Shown: positions 33,401-40,999, counted from the first letter of the stretch. The stretch: DNA of 64,000 bases from an uncultured Ruminococcus sp. (GCA_902793125.1 CADBCC010000003.1:104478-168477), one strand, 5' to 3'. Translations and numbers: made by a program. The notes: generated from the sequence alone by a model not told the origin.

Positions 33401-34234
33401 CATATCCATAAGACTTACGTTTCTGTCCGTATCTTTTCCGTAAACCTCGCTTCTTGTATCGTAATACGCCTGTAAAGCGTCCTCGATAACAACTGAGAGC
33501 GCGGATTTTTCTATTTCAACTTTATCTAATTTTGTAAGGAATGTAGTATGTCTGCAATGGTCGGACCAGTATGTGTCGATTACTCTCAGCTCGGTAATAC
33601 TCGGGTCACGTTTTTCGGTATCGCGGAAATAATCGCGGGTAAATTTTAAGTCGGCTAAAGTCATCGCGAACCCCATTGAACCGAAGAATTCTTCCATTTC
33701 CCCGTCGTTCCAGTTTATAAAGCCCTCGACACGCTTAACGTTTTCGGGAACATCGAGCGGCATTTCGAGCGACTCGGGTTTATCTAAAGAAGCTAAACGG
33801 CTTTCAACGGGGTTAATCATATAATTCTGAATTTTCTTAAATTCCTCGTCGCTTATATCGCCCTTAACGCAAACTACGCGTGCCGTAAGAATTTTACAGC
33901 GCTCACCCTGGGTAAGAAGCTGTACGCACTGCTCGGCTGAGTCGGCGCGCTGGTCGTACTGACCGGGGAGATACTCCATAGCGAAAACTCTGAAGCCGTC
34001 CTCAACGGGCAAAACTTCCTCAAAAATAACATCCTGGTTAGGCTCGGAGAGGATGATATTTTTAGCTTTGTCGAATTCCTCTCTCGTCATTCCTTCGATA
34101 TCGTAGCGGTTTAAAAACCTGAGCTCCTCTATCGCCCTTATACCGAGGTTGTGGCGCAAATCCCATTTTGTCTGCTCTGCGGCAACGTTCATTCCGTCAC
34201 GTTTTTCTACAAAAATCCGAATTACTTTAGACAT
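30467..34234 (-). CDS. purL: Phosphoribosylformylglycinamidine synthase, single chain (PurL-PurQ fused)
   Basis: Fourth step of purine synthesis: converts FGAR to FGAM with glutamine and ATP. 1255 residues, the long one-chain type known in Clostridia, so no separate purS or purQ is needed. The synthetase part carries SDHCRHTTF and the repeated AIRS-like domains (GGAATCLGGAIRD; SIGGKDSMSG). The C-terminal glutaminase has the nucleophile Cys in LGICNGFQALIKLGL and the His in VSHGEGRF. GGAGGAAAAA precedes the start. No other pur genes are in the window. The leader of about 230 bp is discussed separately. Confidence 0.96.
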   Translation of the reverse strand: MSKVIRIFVEKRDGMNVAAEQTKWDLRHNLGIRAIEELRFLNRYDIEGMTREEFDKAKNIILSEPNQDVIFEEVLPVEDGFRVFAMEYLPGQYDQRADSAEQCVQLLTQGERCKILTARVVCVKGDISDEEFKKIQNYMINPVESRLASLDKPESLEMPLDVPENVKRVEGFINWNDGEMEEFFGSMGFAMTLADLKFTRDYFRDTEKRDPSITELRVIDTYWSDHCRHTTFLTKLDKVEIEKSALSVVIEDALQAYYDTRSEVYGKDTDRNVSLMDMALIGMKSLKKKGLIPDLDESEEINACSIEVPVTIDGKTEKWLVQFKNETHNHPTEIEPFGGAATCLGGAIRDPLSGRAYIYQAMRVTGSGDPTVPFKDTMEGKLPSRKITTGAAEGYSSYGNQIGLATGQVVELYDRGYVAKRMEIGAVIGASPKENVIREVPAPDDVIVLLGGRTGRDGCGGATGSSKAHTLSSIETCGAEVQKGNPPTERKIQRLFRNPEVAKMIKRCNDFGAGGVCVAIGELADGLSVNLDKVTKKYEGLDGTELAISESQERMAVVLDKSDVERFIALSETENLEATAVAVVTENPRLTMNWRGDTIVDISREFLNTNGVTQTSTAYIKSPDEKNCYRTTCPESLKGLSTAEAVKKNMARLEVCSQIGLSERFDSSIGAGTVIMPFGGKTQLTPQEAMAAKIPLLKGETDDATAMSYGFIPGTSRWSPFHGSAYAVVESLSKILAIGAYPLKARLTFQEYFEKLMDKPERWGKPAAALLGAMQAQLNLGIPSIGGKDSMSGTFEQIDVPPTLVSFAVAMTKASKTISAEFKKAGSKVIYVPVPEDKKTLMPKWEELKAMYNAVYALMDEGGVLSASVVKEGGAAASVCKACFGNKFGFKFENELSFDELFAPLSGSLILELKDGAKLKDGVLYYPLGEVTENEDIEINGEKIKIDEILGEWTAPLEKVFPTKAQCPKMGRSAELFTQRNTKAPVIKTAKPKVFIPVFPGTNCEVDTARAFEKAGAEAELLIVKNLKPSDIEDTIAKMESIIKESQMIMFPGGFSGGDEPDGSGKFIATTFRNPRIKEAVDELLNKRDGLMLGICNGFQALIKLGLVPYGEIREIKPNDPTLTFNTVGRHISHMAYTRVTSVKSPWFSSVEAGDVFAVPVSHGEGRFMADDETVKRLIENGQVATQYVDLNGNPSDEIAYNVNGSICAIEGITSPDGRILGKMGHSERKGDNLYANVPFNKDQKIFESGVKYFK

Positions 34235-34462
34235 AGTTTTTCCTCCATATTTACAGTTTACGGTAATCAGCAGTCCGTTCTCCGTTTTTAATTAACAAGA
34301 GCCGTCTCTCTGATTAAATCACATACATATTTATTTTAACATATGCCATATTTATTATGTTTAACATAGGGAATTATAAATTTTTAATTTTCCGCGAGTG
34401 ATATGCTCCGCACCTGCGTTCCCGAAAACTCTGCTATCCAATCCTCATTATAAACCGCAAAG
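34235..34462 (-). other. Long AT-rich leader of purL with a GC-rich island
   Basis: No ORF of note. On the minus strand a GC-rich patch (about 34392-34450) stands in otherwise AT-rich DNA and offers short pairings such as GAGCATATCACTC. The conserved cores of the purine riboswitch or T-box are not seen. No promoter is clear enough to place, although TTTATAATTCC near 34370 could be a -10. Confidence 0.35.
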
Positions 34463-34498
34463 CCGCGGACGCCCCCCCAAATCGGGAGCGTCCGCGGT
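34463..34498 (-). terminator. Terminator after the LytS-like kinase gene
   Basis: Perfect 10-bp GC stem CCGCGGACGC/GCGTCCGCGG with a loop containing a G-run. Only a weak T-tract (CTTTGCGGTTT) follows on the minus strand. Confidence 0.65.
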
Positions 34499-34527
34499 TA
34501 GAAAGGAGAAAAATTTATTTACAGTCC

Positions 34528-35796
34528 TTATTTCTGTTTTTTCGGAATAAAGACTTTCACAATTGTACCTCCGTCTTCAGCTTCGGATATCGTAAGACTT
34601 CCGCCGCACATATACTCGAGCCTTTCTTGTATATTTTTAAGCGCGATATGCGGTTCTCCGTTTTCTTTGATACCGAAACCGGGGCCTGTATCTTTTACTA
34701 TAATCTCGCTTCCGTTTTCTGTTTCCTGTGTAAAAATCGAGATATGAAGCGGTTCCAATTCAGGATCAACCCCGTGTTTTACGGCGTTTTCCACAATAGG
34801 CTGTAAAGTAAGCGGAGGAAGTCTGAAGCTTTTATGCGGGATAAACAGGTCTACAAAAATATCATCCTCAAACCTCGCCTTCTCAACGGCAAGATACATC
34901 TTTGTATGTTCAAGTTCTTCTCTAAACGGTATTGTGTCTGTTTTCGCGATAGCGGTAAAATTTCTTCGAAGATAATTTGTAAAATCCATTATAAGCTGCT
35001 GCGCCTTTTCGGTATCGTCTTCGCACATATAATAGATGCTGGTCATCGTATTATAAATAAAATGCGGACGCATTTGCAGCACGGCAATCTCGGTTTTTTT
35101 CTCGGCTAATTCCTGTTTTTGGTTAAGAAATATTTCAATCTGATTATTTTCTACGGATGTCAGCATATATATAACCGCAAGAGTCGAACCTAAAACTATG
35201 AACGAGATACCGTATATAAACATCTGAACAAGCATAGAAATCATCGGCATAATAATATAAAATAAAAACGCGATAAATACTCTTTTTGAAAGCTTGTTCT
35301 TTCTGCGGATTACACCGATTAGATTTACAATCGTAATTAAAACAGTAGGTACTAACAAAACAGCGTAATACGGTCCGCGGATATATACATTATTCGGAGT
35401 ATAATAATAAATGCCTTTTGTAAACTGTGTTAAAATAAGCAAAACAACATAAACAATCAGCAGTGCGAGCGTTATATAAAACAGGATGCTCTTATAGTCT
35501 TCTTTACAGATAGTAAGCAGTAGCAAAGTTAACATAAGCAGCGCCAAGGACGATGACAAAGACTCAAAAAAGAGACAGATTTGCGATAACAGCACATCAT
35601 CCGTAAACGAATAGAACGTATAAGAAAGAAAGTTGCATAAAACGTAGAATATCATTATCGAAAGGATAATTAAGATAATACCTCTTATTCTGCTGTGTAA
35701 AGTTGTATTGATCATAGTCAATACCAACCCGAACAAAAGACATGCCATCGCGGCGGAGTCAATGCAGTAATTTATAAAAACATTTAAGTCAAACAA
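34528..35796 (-). CDS. LytS/AgrC-like membrane sensor histidine kinase
   Basis: 422 residues. The first about 215 hold six or seven closely spaced hydrophobic helices and no large outside domain, as in kinases sensing peptides or membrane signals. A coiled stretch (NQKQELAEKKTEIAVLQ) leads to the phospho-accepting His245 in MRPHFIYNTMTSIYYM, the His_kinase (LytS) signature. The ATPase domain has LTLQPIVENAVKHG (N box) and VKDTGPGFG. It starts two bases after the regulator stop, so they form one operon. Agr-type kinases use the same layout, but the ligand is unknown. Confidence 0.9.
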   Translation of the reverse strand: MFDLNVFINYCIDSAAMACLLFGLVLTMINTTLHSRIRGIILIILSIMIFYVLCNFLSYTFYSFTDDVLLSQICLFFESLSSSLALLMLTLLLLTICKEDYKSILFYITLALLIVYVVLLILTQFTKGIYYYTPNNVYIRGPYYAVLLVPTVLITIVNLIGVIRRKNKLSKRVFIAFLFYIIMPMISMLVQMFIYGISFIVLGSTLAVIYMLTSVENNQIEIFLNQKQELAEKKTEIAVLQMRPHFIYNTMTSIYYMCEDDTEKAQQLIMDFTNYLRRNFTAIAKTDTIPFREELEHTKMYLAVEKARFEDDIFVDLFIPHKSFRLPPLTLQPIVENAVKHGVDPELEPLHISIFTQETENGSEIIVKDTGPGFGIKENGEPHIALKNIQERLEYMCGGSLTISEAEDGGTIVKVFIPKKQK

Positions 35797-35798
35797 TC

Positions 35799-36389
35799 CT
35801 ACACAAGCCCCCTTACCGGATATCGAAGACGCGAAAGCTGTTCCTTTACGGATTCAGCGCTCAAAGGTTTAAGCAAAAATCCGCACGCTCCCGTTGCCCA
35901 AGCGTCAAACGAATACTCCATATACGCCGTAAGATAAACAACGTTGGTCGTTGAATTAGCTTTAAGCAGTTCCCGGCATAAATCAAGTCCGCTTGTCATT
36001 CCGAGTTCGATATCGAGAAAGGCGAGCGCCACTTTATGCGTTTTTGCGTAATCGAGCGCGACAGACGGTTTTAAAAAACCGATTATTTCAGCGTTAGGCA
36101 TTAATTTTTTTAAAAGAGGTATTCCGCCGTTAAGAATTACTCTTTCATTATCAACCATAATTACAATGGGTTTTGTTTTTTCGCTTTCGGTCGAACCGAG
36201 CAAAACCTCGGGCGCTATACCTAAAACATCGGAGAGGATTTTTAACATAGCGAAATCAGGCATACGGCGGTTTGTTTCCCAGCCGGCTATCGTTGAACGC
36301 TCGACGTTCACTTTGTCCGCAAGCTGCTGCTGAGAAAGGCCTTTTCTTATTCTTTCGTTTCTCAATGTCTCGCCAAATGACCGCTTCAC
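35799..36389 (-). CDS. Response regulator with N-terminal XRE helix-turn-helix and C-terminal receiver
   Basis: 196 residues in reversed order for a regulator. Residues about 5-62 are a Cro/CI-type HTH (LRNERIRKGLSQQQLADKVN, WETNRRMPD). Residues 74-193 are a receiver: VDNE acidic pocket, phosphorylation Asp126 in FLDIELG, Thr154 in YLTAY and Lys174 in LLKPLS. There is no LytTR or other output after the receiver, so the XRE domain must be the DNA reader. The kinase partner follows directly. The promoter and a palindrome lie just upstream. Because XRE repressors usually bind palindromes as dimers, phosphorylation may control dimer state; that is inference. Confidence 0.9.
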   Translation of the reverse strand: MKRSFGETLRNERIRKGLSQQQLADKVNVERSTIAGWETNRRMPDFAMLKILSDVLGIAPEVLLGSTESEKTKPIVIMVDNERVILNGGIPLLKKLMPNAEIIGFLKPSVALDYAKTHKVALAFLDIELGMTSGLDLCRELLKANSTTNVVYLTAYMEYSFDAWATGACGFLLKPLSAESVKEQLSRLRYPVRGLV

Positions 36390-36420
36390 TAAATCATCTC
36401 CCGCAAATTTGTCTACTATA

Positions 36421-36449
36421 ATTATAGTCTAATGAATAAAAATTCACAA
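36421..36449 (-). promoter_or_regulatory. Promoter of the XRE-receiver/LytS operon
   Basis: Minus strand TTGTGA (36449-36444), 17-bp spacer and TATAAT (36426-36421), 31 bp before the regulator ATG. Confidence 0.65.
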
Positions 36450-36468
36450 TAGAAATATTAGAAAAATC

Positions 36469-36483
36469 GTGTCATTCTGACAC
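36469..36483. promoter_or_regulatory. Palindrome in the divergent regulatory region, candidate operator
   Basis: GTGTCATTCTGACAC, a perfect 6-bp inverted repeat around TTC. It lies between the leftward promoter of the two-component genes and a rightward promoter at 36490-36517, the natural place for the XRE-type regulator to bind. Confidence 0.55.
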
Positions 36484-36489
36484 ATTATC

Positions 36490-36517
36490 TTGAATAAATT
36501 TCAAAAAATTATATAAT
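36490..36517 (+). promoter_or_regulatory. Candidate rightward promoter of the small-ORF region
   Basis: TTGAAT (36490-36495), 16-bp spacer, TATAAT (36512-36517). It would start a transcript near 36524 running through a tiny ORF, a hairpin and the 59-residue ORF. Confidence 0.5.
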
Positions 36518-36535
36518 TTAGATAGAAAAAGGTAT

Positions 36536-36571
36536 ATGGTTTTTTTACTTTTTTCCCCCTTTGCCGCCTGA
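36536..36571 (+). CDS. Possible 11-residue leader peptide
   Basis: MVFLLFSPFAA then TGA. AAAAAGG lies five bases upstream of the ATG, and the stop codon falls inside the hairpin at 36561-36588. The arrangement resembles a leader peptide with attenuator, but a chance ORF of this length is easy to find, so support is weak. Confidence 0.25.
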   Translation: MVFLLFSPFAA

Positions 36572-36588
36572 AAATCTTCGGGCGGCAA
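36561..36588 (+). other. Hairpin in the small-ORF transcript
   Basis: Stem TTGCCGCC/GGCGGCAA with a 12-base loop and no T-run after it. Possible attenuator, processing site or part of a small RNA. Confidence 0.5.
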
Positions 36589-36618
36589 CAATCACTTTTC
36601 CTTTTCTCCTCGTATTTA

Positions 36619-36798
36619 ATGTTCGCGATTTTTCTCGTTTTAACTATAATAACAGCTGTTTATTTAATTGTTTCGGCATATTTTGAACACCAAAAGGAAC
36701 TTGAAAAATTTTATGCCGTTGTCGATGATTTTGACGGATATAAAGATAATCTCAAAAAACAGTCCGCAAAAAATACGACAAAGAAGCGCAAAACTTAA
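36619..36798 (+). CDS. Possible 59-residue small membrane protein
   Basis: ORF below the usual length cut-off. One hydrophobic helix (residues about 2-21) is followed by a charged tail (FEHQKELEKFYAVVDDFDGY) ending in KNTTKKRKT. Such a helix-plus-charged-tail layout is typical of real small membrane proteins. No ribosome binding site is visible before the ATG, which lowers confidence. It is divergent to the two-component operon and followed by a terminator. If real, it may be linked to that system as a signal or modulator; this is inference. Confidence 0.42.
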   Translation: MFAIFLVLTIITAVYLIVSAYFEHQKELEKFYAVVDDFDGYKDNLKKQSAKNTTKKRKT

Positions 36799-36861
36799 CT
36801 GTTTATAAAAAAAGAGCAACCTTATATTGTTACAAACCGGCCTTAACCATTTCCTCATACA

Positions 36862-36902
36862 AAAACACTGTTCGCTTCGTTTTCGGGCGGCAGTGTTTTT
36901 TT
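36862..36902 (+). terminator. Terminator upstream of asnB
   Basis: Stem AAAACACTG/CAGTGTTTT with inner partial pairing, followed by TTTC on the plus strand; A-run on the left as well. It closes a plus-strand transcript before asnB, which supports something being transcribed from the small-ORF region. Elsewhere the stretch 36390-37010 shows only the listed items. Confidence 0.72.
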
Positions 36903-36932
36903 CTTAAAAATTGCGAAAATTTTTAAAACTAA

Positions 36933-36961
36933 TTGCAAGGCAGGTTAATTTGTGGTACAAT
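36933..36961 (+). promoter_or_regulatory. Promoter of asnB
   Basis: TTGCAA (36933-36938), 17-bp spacer, TACAAT (36956-36961). The asnB ATG follows 49 bp downstream behind GGAAGGAG. Confidence 0.68.
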
Positions 36962-37010
36962 TAATTTGTATATGTGTCTTTTATCTCTTTAGCAGGAAGG
37001 AGTTTTTAAT

Positions 37011-39353
37011 ATGTGCGGTATTTGCGGATTTACCGGAGAAGTTCTCGACCGCGAGAAAACAATACATAATATGACCGAGGTTATTACTCACCGCGGTCCC
37101 GATTCCGACGGATTTTTCCAGGATAAATATGTCAGTATGGGATTTAGAAGGCTCAGCATTATTGACCTTGAAGCAGGACATCAGCCGATTTATAACGAGG
37201 ATAAAACCTTAGTCCTCACCTTTAACGGCGAGATATATAACTATAAAGAGCTAAGACAGGAGCTTTTGGAAGCGGGCCATACTTTCGCGACCGATTCCGA
37301 CAGCGAAGTTTTGGTTCACGGCTACGAAGAATGGCACGAAGAAATGCTCTTAAAACTCAGGGGTATGTTTGGATTCGCTATTTATAATACAGAGGATCAG
37401 AGCCTTTTCATCGCCCGCGACTTCTTCGGAATAAAACCGATGCACTACACTTTGGTAGGCAAGGATTTAATCTACGCAAGCGAGATTAAAAGTATTCTTG
37501 AACACCCGAAATACGAAAAGAAATTTAACACAAAAGCTTTGGACACCTATCTTTCATTCCAGTACGCGGCTCCTCCCGAAACATTTTTCGAGGGAGTATA
37601 CTGCCTGCTGCCCGGTCACTATATGACCTTTAAAAACGGCGAGGTTGAAACCATCCGCTACTGGGAAGCAAAGTTCAGACCGCACGAGGCTATGACCGAA
37701 GACGAAGCGGTTGATAAAATCGAGAGAGTTTTTGAAAACTCTGTTAACGCCCATAAAATCGCCGATGTTGAGGTCGGATGTTTCCTTTCAAGCGGAGTTG
37801 ACTCAAGCTATGTTTCAACATATTTCGCCGACCAGAAAACCTTTACCGTTGGTTTTGATTTCGGCCAGAAATACAACGAAATTTCCTGGGCAAGCAATCT
37901 TTCCAAGGAGCTCGGAGTTGAGCACCACACCCACCTTATCTCAAGCGAGGAATTCTGGGACGCTGTTCCGACGGTTCAGTACCATATGGACCAGCCTTTA
38001 GCTGACCCGAGCTGTATCGCGCTTTACTTTGTATCAAGACTCGCAAGCGAATACGTTAAGGTTGTTCTTTCGGGCGAAGGCGCCGACGAGCTTTTCGGCG
38101 GTTACACCTGTTACAACGATCCGAGAGTTTTCAAGGTTTACCAGACTTTGGTTCCCTACTGCCTGCGGCGCGCGCTCTGCAAATTAGCTAAAAAACTGCC
38201 CGATATAAAAGGCAGAGATTATATTATAAGAGCTACTCATCCGCTCGAAAAACGTTATATCGGCAACGCGTTTATGTACGATTACGAACAGAAGCGCGAG
38301 CTTTTACGCGACCCGTCTATCGCGACAGATCCGCTTAAATTCAAACCCCTGCGCCGTATCTACAACCGCGCTCACCGCCAGGACGACGTTACAAAAATGC
38401 AGACGCTCGATATAAACCTCTGGATGGTCGGAGATATACTTTTAAAAGCGGACAGAATGTCTATGGCGAACTCTCTGGAGCTTCGTGTACCTTTCCTTGA
38501 CAAGGAAGTTTTCAAGGTCGCTTCATCTCTTCCGAGCAAGTACAGGGTAAATAAATACAATACAAAATACGCTATGCGCAGAGCGGCCCAGCGCCATCTG
38601 CCCCAGGAAGTCGCGGAAAAAGAGAAACTCGGATTCCCGGTTCCCACAAGAGAATGGCTTAAAGACGAGCGTTATTACAATGTTGTGAAGAACGCGTTCG
38701 AATCCGAAACAGCTCAGAAATTCTTCAACAGCGATATTCTTGTATCTTGGCTCGATCAGCACTATAACCAGGTTGAAGACAACAGCCGTAAAATCTGGAC
38801 AGTTTACGTATTTATTGTCTGGTACAATATCTACTTTAACGAGGACGAAAAGCACGTTAAGAAACCGCAGAACCACCTCGTTGAACTTAAAGCGAAAGCC
38901 GAAGCCCAGCGCAAATTAAATAAACAGAAAGCCGCTATCGCAAAGGTGCAGGCGGAATTAGCTTCTCAGGAAGGTCTCGGTGACGACGGCTACGCTAAAA
39001 ACGCAATCGACAACGTTGAGGAAGCGTTTGACGACGATGATAAAATTGCCTCAAAATTCCAGAATCTTCAGGAAAGAGTTGTAGGCTCGCTTCCGAGCGA
39101 AAATCTTACTCCTCTCCAGCAGGCAGAACAGGTTGCCATGGAAATGGAAGTTGAGGAAGAGGAAGCCGTCGAAGACGAGCATATTATTGAGGAAACTTCG
39201 GAAACCTACGAAAACGAACCCGCCGAAGAACTTGTTGACATCACCAAGCAATCGGAAATCACCGACGACGAGGGCATTATTCTCGACGACGTTATCAACA
39301 GCATAATAAGTGATGTTGACGATATGCGAAACGAAAACGCCGAAAAAGAATAA
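37011..39353 (+). CDS. asnB: Glutamine-hydrolysing asparagine synthetase with acidic C-terminal extension
   Basis: Makes asparagine from aspartate, glutamine and ATP. Cys2 of MCGICG is the glutaminase nucleophile once Met is removed. RGPDSDGF and the SSGVDSS pyrophosphatase loop (about residue 262) are intact. AsnB proteins are usually about 610-630 residues; this one is 780. The extra part after about residue 615 has a Lys/Ala/Glu-rich, coiled-coil-like stretch (ELKAKAEAQRKLNKQKAAIA), then about 110 residues dominated by Glu/Asp (VEEEEAVEDEH), ending DDMRNENAEKE. The codons look like the rest of the gene. Followed by its own terminator. A non-asparagine amidotransferase cannot be excluded but core motifs are canonical. 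Confidence 0.92.
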   Translation: MCGICGFTGEVLDREKTIHNMTEVITHRGPDSDGFFQDKYVSMGFRRLSIIDLEAGHQPIYNEDKTLVLTFNGEIYNYKELRQELLEAGHTFATDSDSEVLVHGYEEWHEEMLLKLRGMFGFAIYNTEDQSLFIARDFFGIKPMHYTLVGKDLIYASEIKSILEHPKYEKKFNTKALDTYLSFQYAAPPETFFEGVYCLLPGHYMTFKNGEVETIRYWEAKFRPHEAMTEDEAVDKIERVFENSVNAHKIADVEVGCFLSSGVDSSYVSTYFADQKTFTVGFDFGQKYNEISWASNLSKELGVEHHTHLISSEEFWDAVPTVQYHMDQPLADPSCIALYFVSRLASEYVKVVLSGEGADELFGGYTCYNDPRVFKVYQTLVPYCLRRALCKLAKKLPDIKGRDYIIRATHPLEKRYIGNAFMYDYEQKRELLRDPSIATDPLKFKPLRRIYNRAHRQDDVTKMQTLDINLWMVGDILLKADRMSMANSLELRVPFLDKEVFKVASSLPSKYRVNKYNTKYAMRRAAQRHLPQEVAEKEKLGFPVPTREWLKDERYYNVVKNAFESETAQKFFNSDILVSWLDQHYNQVEDNSRKIWTVYVFIVWYNIYFNEDEKHVKKPQNHLVELKAKAEAQRKLNKQKAAIAKVQAELASQEGLGDDGYAKNAIDNVEEAFDDDDKIASKFQNLQERVVGSLPSENLTPLQQAEQVAMEMEVEEEEAVEDEHIIEETSETYENEPAEELVDITKQSEITDDEGIILDDVINSIISDVDDMRNENAEKE

Positions 39354-39454
39354 TCAATTTATCAAAACGGCTTAAAAGTCACACAAGTTGCCTCGTACTT
39401 AAACGTGACATAATCAGTTTTAAGTTATAAGGGATAAGAATTTTAATTAAACCA

Positions 39455-39491
39455 AGGGCAGCTCAGAACAGGTTTTTGAGACTGCCCTGTT
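39455..39491 (+). terminator. Terminator of asnB
   Basis: Stem AGGGCAG/CTGCCCT with inner CTCA/TGAG pairing, followed by GTTTT. It lies about 100 bp after asnB and 25 bp before the Nudix gene. Confidence 0.75.
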
Positions 39492-39515
39492 TTATAAACT
39501 TTAAACGGAGTAAAA

Positions 39516-40064
39516 ATGGATAAATTAAGCGAAAAAACATTAAACAGCAAAACCGTTTTCGACGGAAAAATCCTCCACGTTACTTTGGACGAAGTGGAGC
39601 TTCCCGACGGTAAAAAAGCTCAGCGCGAAGTTGTAAATCATCAGGGCGGCGTATGCGTAGCCGCGCTCGACGAAAGCGACAACCTCTATTTTGTAAAGCA
39701 GTTCCGCTATCCCTACAAGGAAATCACTCTCGAACTTCCCGCGGGAAAGTTGGAAAAAGGCTCAACCGTTCTTGAAAACGGAAAGCGTGAGTTAAAGGAA
39801 GAAACCGGATGCGAGGGCTACAGCTTTATCTCGCTCGGAGCTATGTACCCCAGCACAGGTTATACAAACGAAATAATCCACCTTTTCGCGTGCAGGGTAA
39901 AAACCGTAGGCGAGCAGCAGCCCGACGAAGATGAATTTTTAAACGTCGAAAAAATCCCGCTTAAAAAAGCGGTTGAAATGGTTCTTAACAATCAGCTTCC
40001 CGACGCTAAAACCCAGTTAACTCTGCTAAAGCTTGAAATGCTGTTAAAATCGGGAAAAATCTGA
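39516..40064 (+). CDS. Nudix hydrolase, ADP-ribose pyrophosphatase type
   Basis: 182 residues. Cleaves ADP-ribose to AMP and ribose-5-phosphate in characterised relatives. The Nudix box is complete: it runs from GKLEKGS through ENGKRELKEETG (about residues 79-101), with REL-EE-G metal ligands. N-terminal DGKILHVTLDEVELPDGK is typical of the NudF group. RibF starts 15 bp after its stop, so the two are probably one operon. Housekeeping nucleotide clean-up is likely. Confidence 0.9.
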   Translation: MDKLSEKTLNSKTVFDGKILHVTLDEVELPDGKKAQREVVNHQGGVCVAALDESDNLYFVKQFRYPYKEITLELPAGKLEKGSTVLENGKRELKEETGCEGYSFISLGAMYPSTGYTNEIIHLFACRVKTVGEQQPDEDEFLNVEKIPLKKAVEMVLNNQLPDAKTQLTLLKLEMLLKSGKI

Positions 40065-40079
40065 TGAAAGGATTCTTTT

Positions 40080-40985
40080 ATGCGTGTTTTAAGGGACTTA
40101 ACTCCAAGTGATAAAAAAACAGCCGTAGCGCTCGGATATTTCGACGGTATTCATCTCGGCCACAAAGCGGTTATCGGAAAAGCCGTTGACGCAAAAAAGT
40201 CAGGGCTTGTACCCGCCGCCTTTACCTTCTCCTCAACCCCGAAATCCAAAGACAAAAACTCCCAGCTTTTAACTTACAACGAAAAGCTCAGCATTTTCGA
40301 AAACCTCGGAATAGAAATACTTTATATCCTTGATTTTGAAAAGCTAAAAGACTATTCGCCCGAGGATTTTGTAAAAAAGATAATTTCCGAAGTTTTTAAC
40401 GCCGGAGAAGTTTTTTGCGGATTTAATTACAGGTTCGGAAAAACGGGCGCGGGCAGCACAGATGAGCTTAATAAACTCTGCGAAAAAGAGAATATTAAGG
40501 TCGGAATCTGCAACCCAGTTGAACTTGACGGCGATTTGGTATGCTCAACCGAAATCCGAAACGCCCTTAAAAACGGCGATATTAAAAAAGCGAACCGCTT
40601 TTTAGGCTACGACTTCGGACTTAAAAGCGAGGTTCTTAAAGGCAATAATATCGGCTCAAAAATCGACACCCCTACAATTAACCAGAAATTTGAAAACGGT
40701 ATTATCCTGCCGAAGTTCGGCGTTTACGCTTCAATCGTCACAATTGAAAACGAGCGTTATACCGGCGTTACGAATATCGGAGTCAAGCCGACTGTCGGAA
40801 GCCGAAACCTGCCGAACTGCGAAACCTGGATGCCCGAATATAAGGGAGATAATTTATACGGTAAAACTGTCGATGTGCGCCTTAAGGAATTTATCCGCCC
40901 CGAGCGCAAATTCAACAGCTTGGACGAGCTTAAAGCTGAAATAATAAATAACGGCAAAACCGCAATAAAATTGCTCTCAAAATAA
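40080..40985 (+). CDS. ribF: Bifunctional riboflavin kinase/FAD synthetase
   Basis: Makes FMN and FAD from riboflavin. 301 residues, standard. The N-terminal FAD synthetase domain begins with GYFDGIHLGHKAVI (nucleotidyl-transferase His motif). The riboflavin kinase domain follows from about residue 180 with GSKIDTPTINQ, where the family has GR-hG-PTAN-type sequence; here ID replaces the more common LGFPTAN wording but the PT-N core is kept. GVYAS and the LKEFIRPERKF end are typical. AAAGG precedes the ATG. Flavin supply suits the flavin-rich Rnf and flavodiiron enzymes encoded nearby. Confidence 0.92.
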   Translation: MRVLRDLTPSDKKTAVALGYFDGIHLGHKAVIGKAVDAKKSGLVPAAFTFSSTPKSKDKNSQLLTYNEKLSIFENLGIEILYILDFEKLKDYSPEDFVKKIISEVFNAGEVFCGFNYRFGKTGAGSTDELNKLCEKENIKVGICNPVELDGDLVCSTEIRNALKNGDIKKANRFLGYDFGLKSEVLKGNNIGSKIDTPTINQKFENGIILPKFGVYASIVTIENERYTGVTNIGVKPTVGSRNLPNCETWMPEYKGDNLYGKTVDVRLKEFIRPERKFNSLDELKAEIINNGKTAIKLLSK

Positions 40986-40999
40986 AGAAAGGAAAGTCT

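Noticed and set aside
34384-34520. Plus-strand reading through the GC-rich patch and the terminator hairpin
   Set aside because: No start with a ribosome site, and it runs through an obvious terminator stem; more likely non-coding.
36664-36858. Minus-strand ORF of 64 residues
   Set aside because: Antisense to the 59-residue ORF; no ribosome site or promoter supports it.
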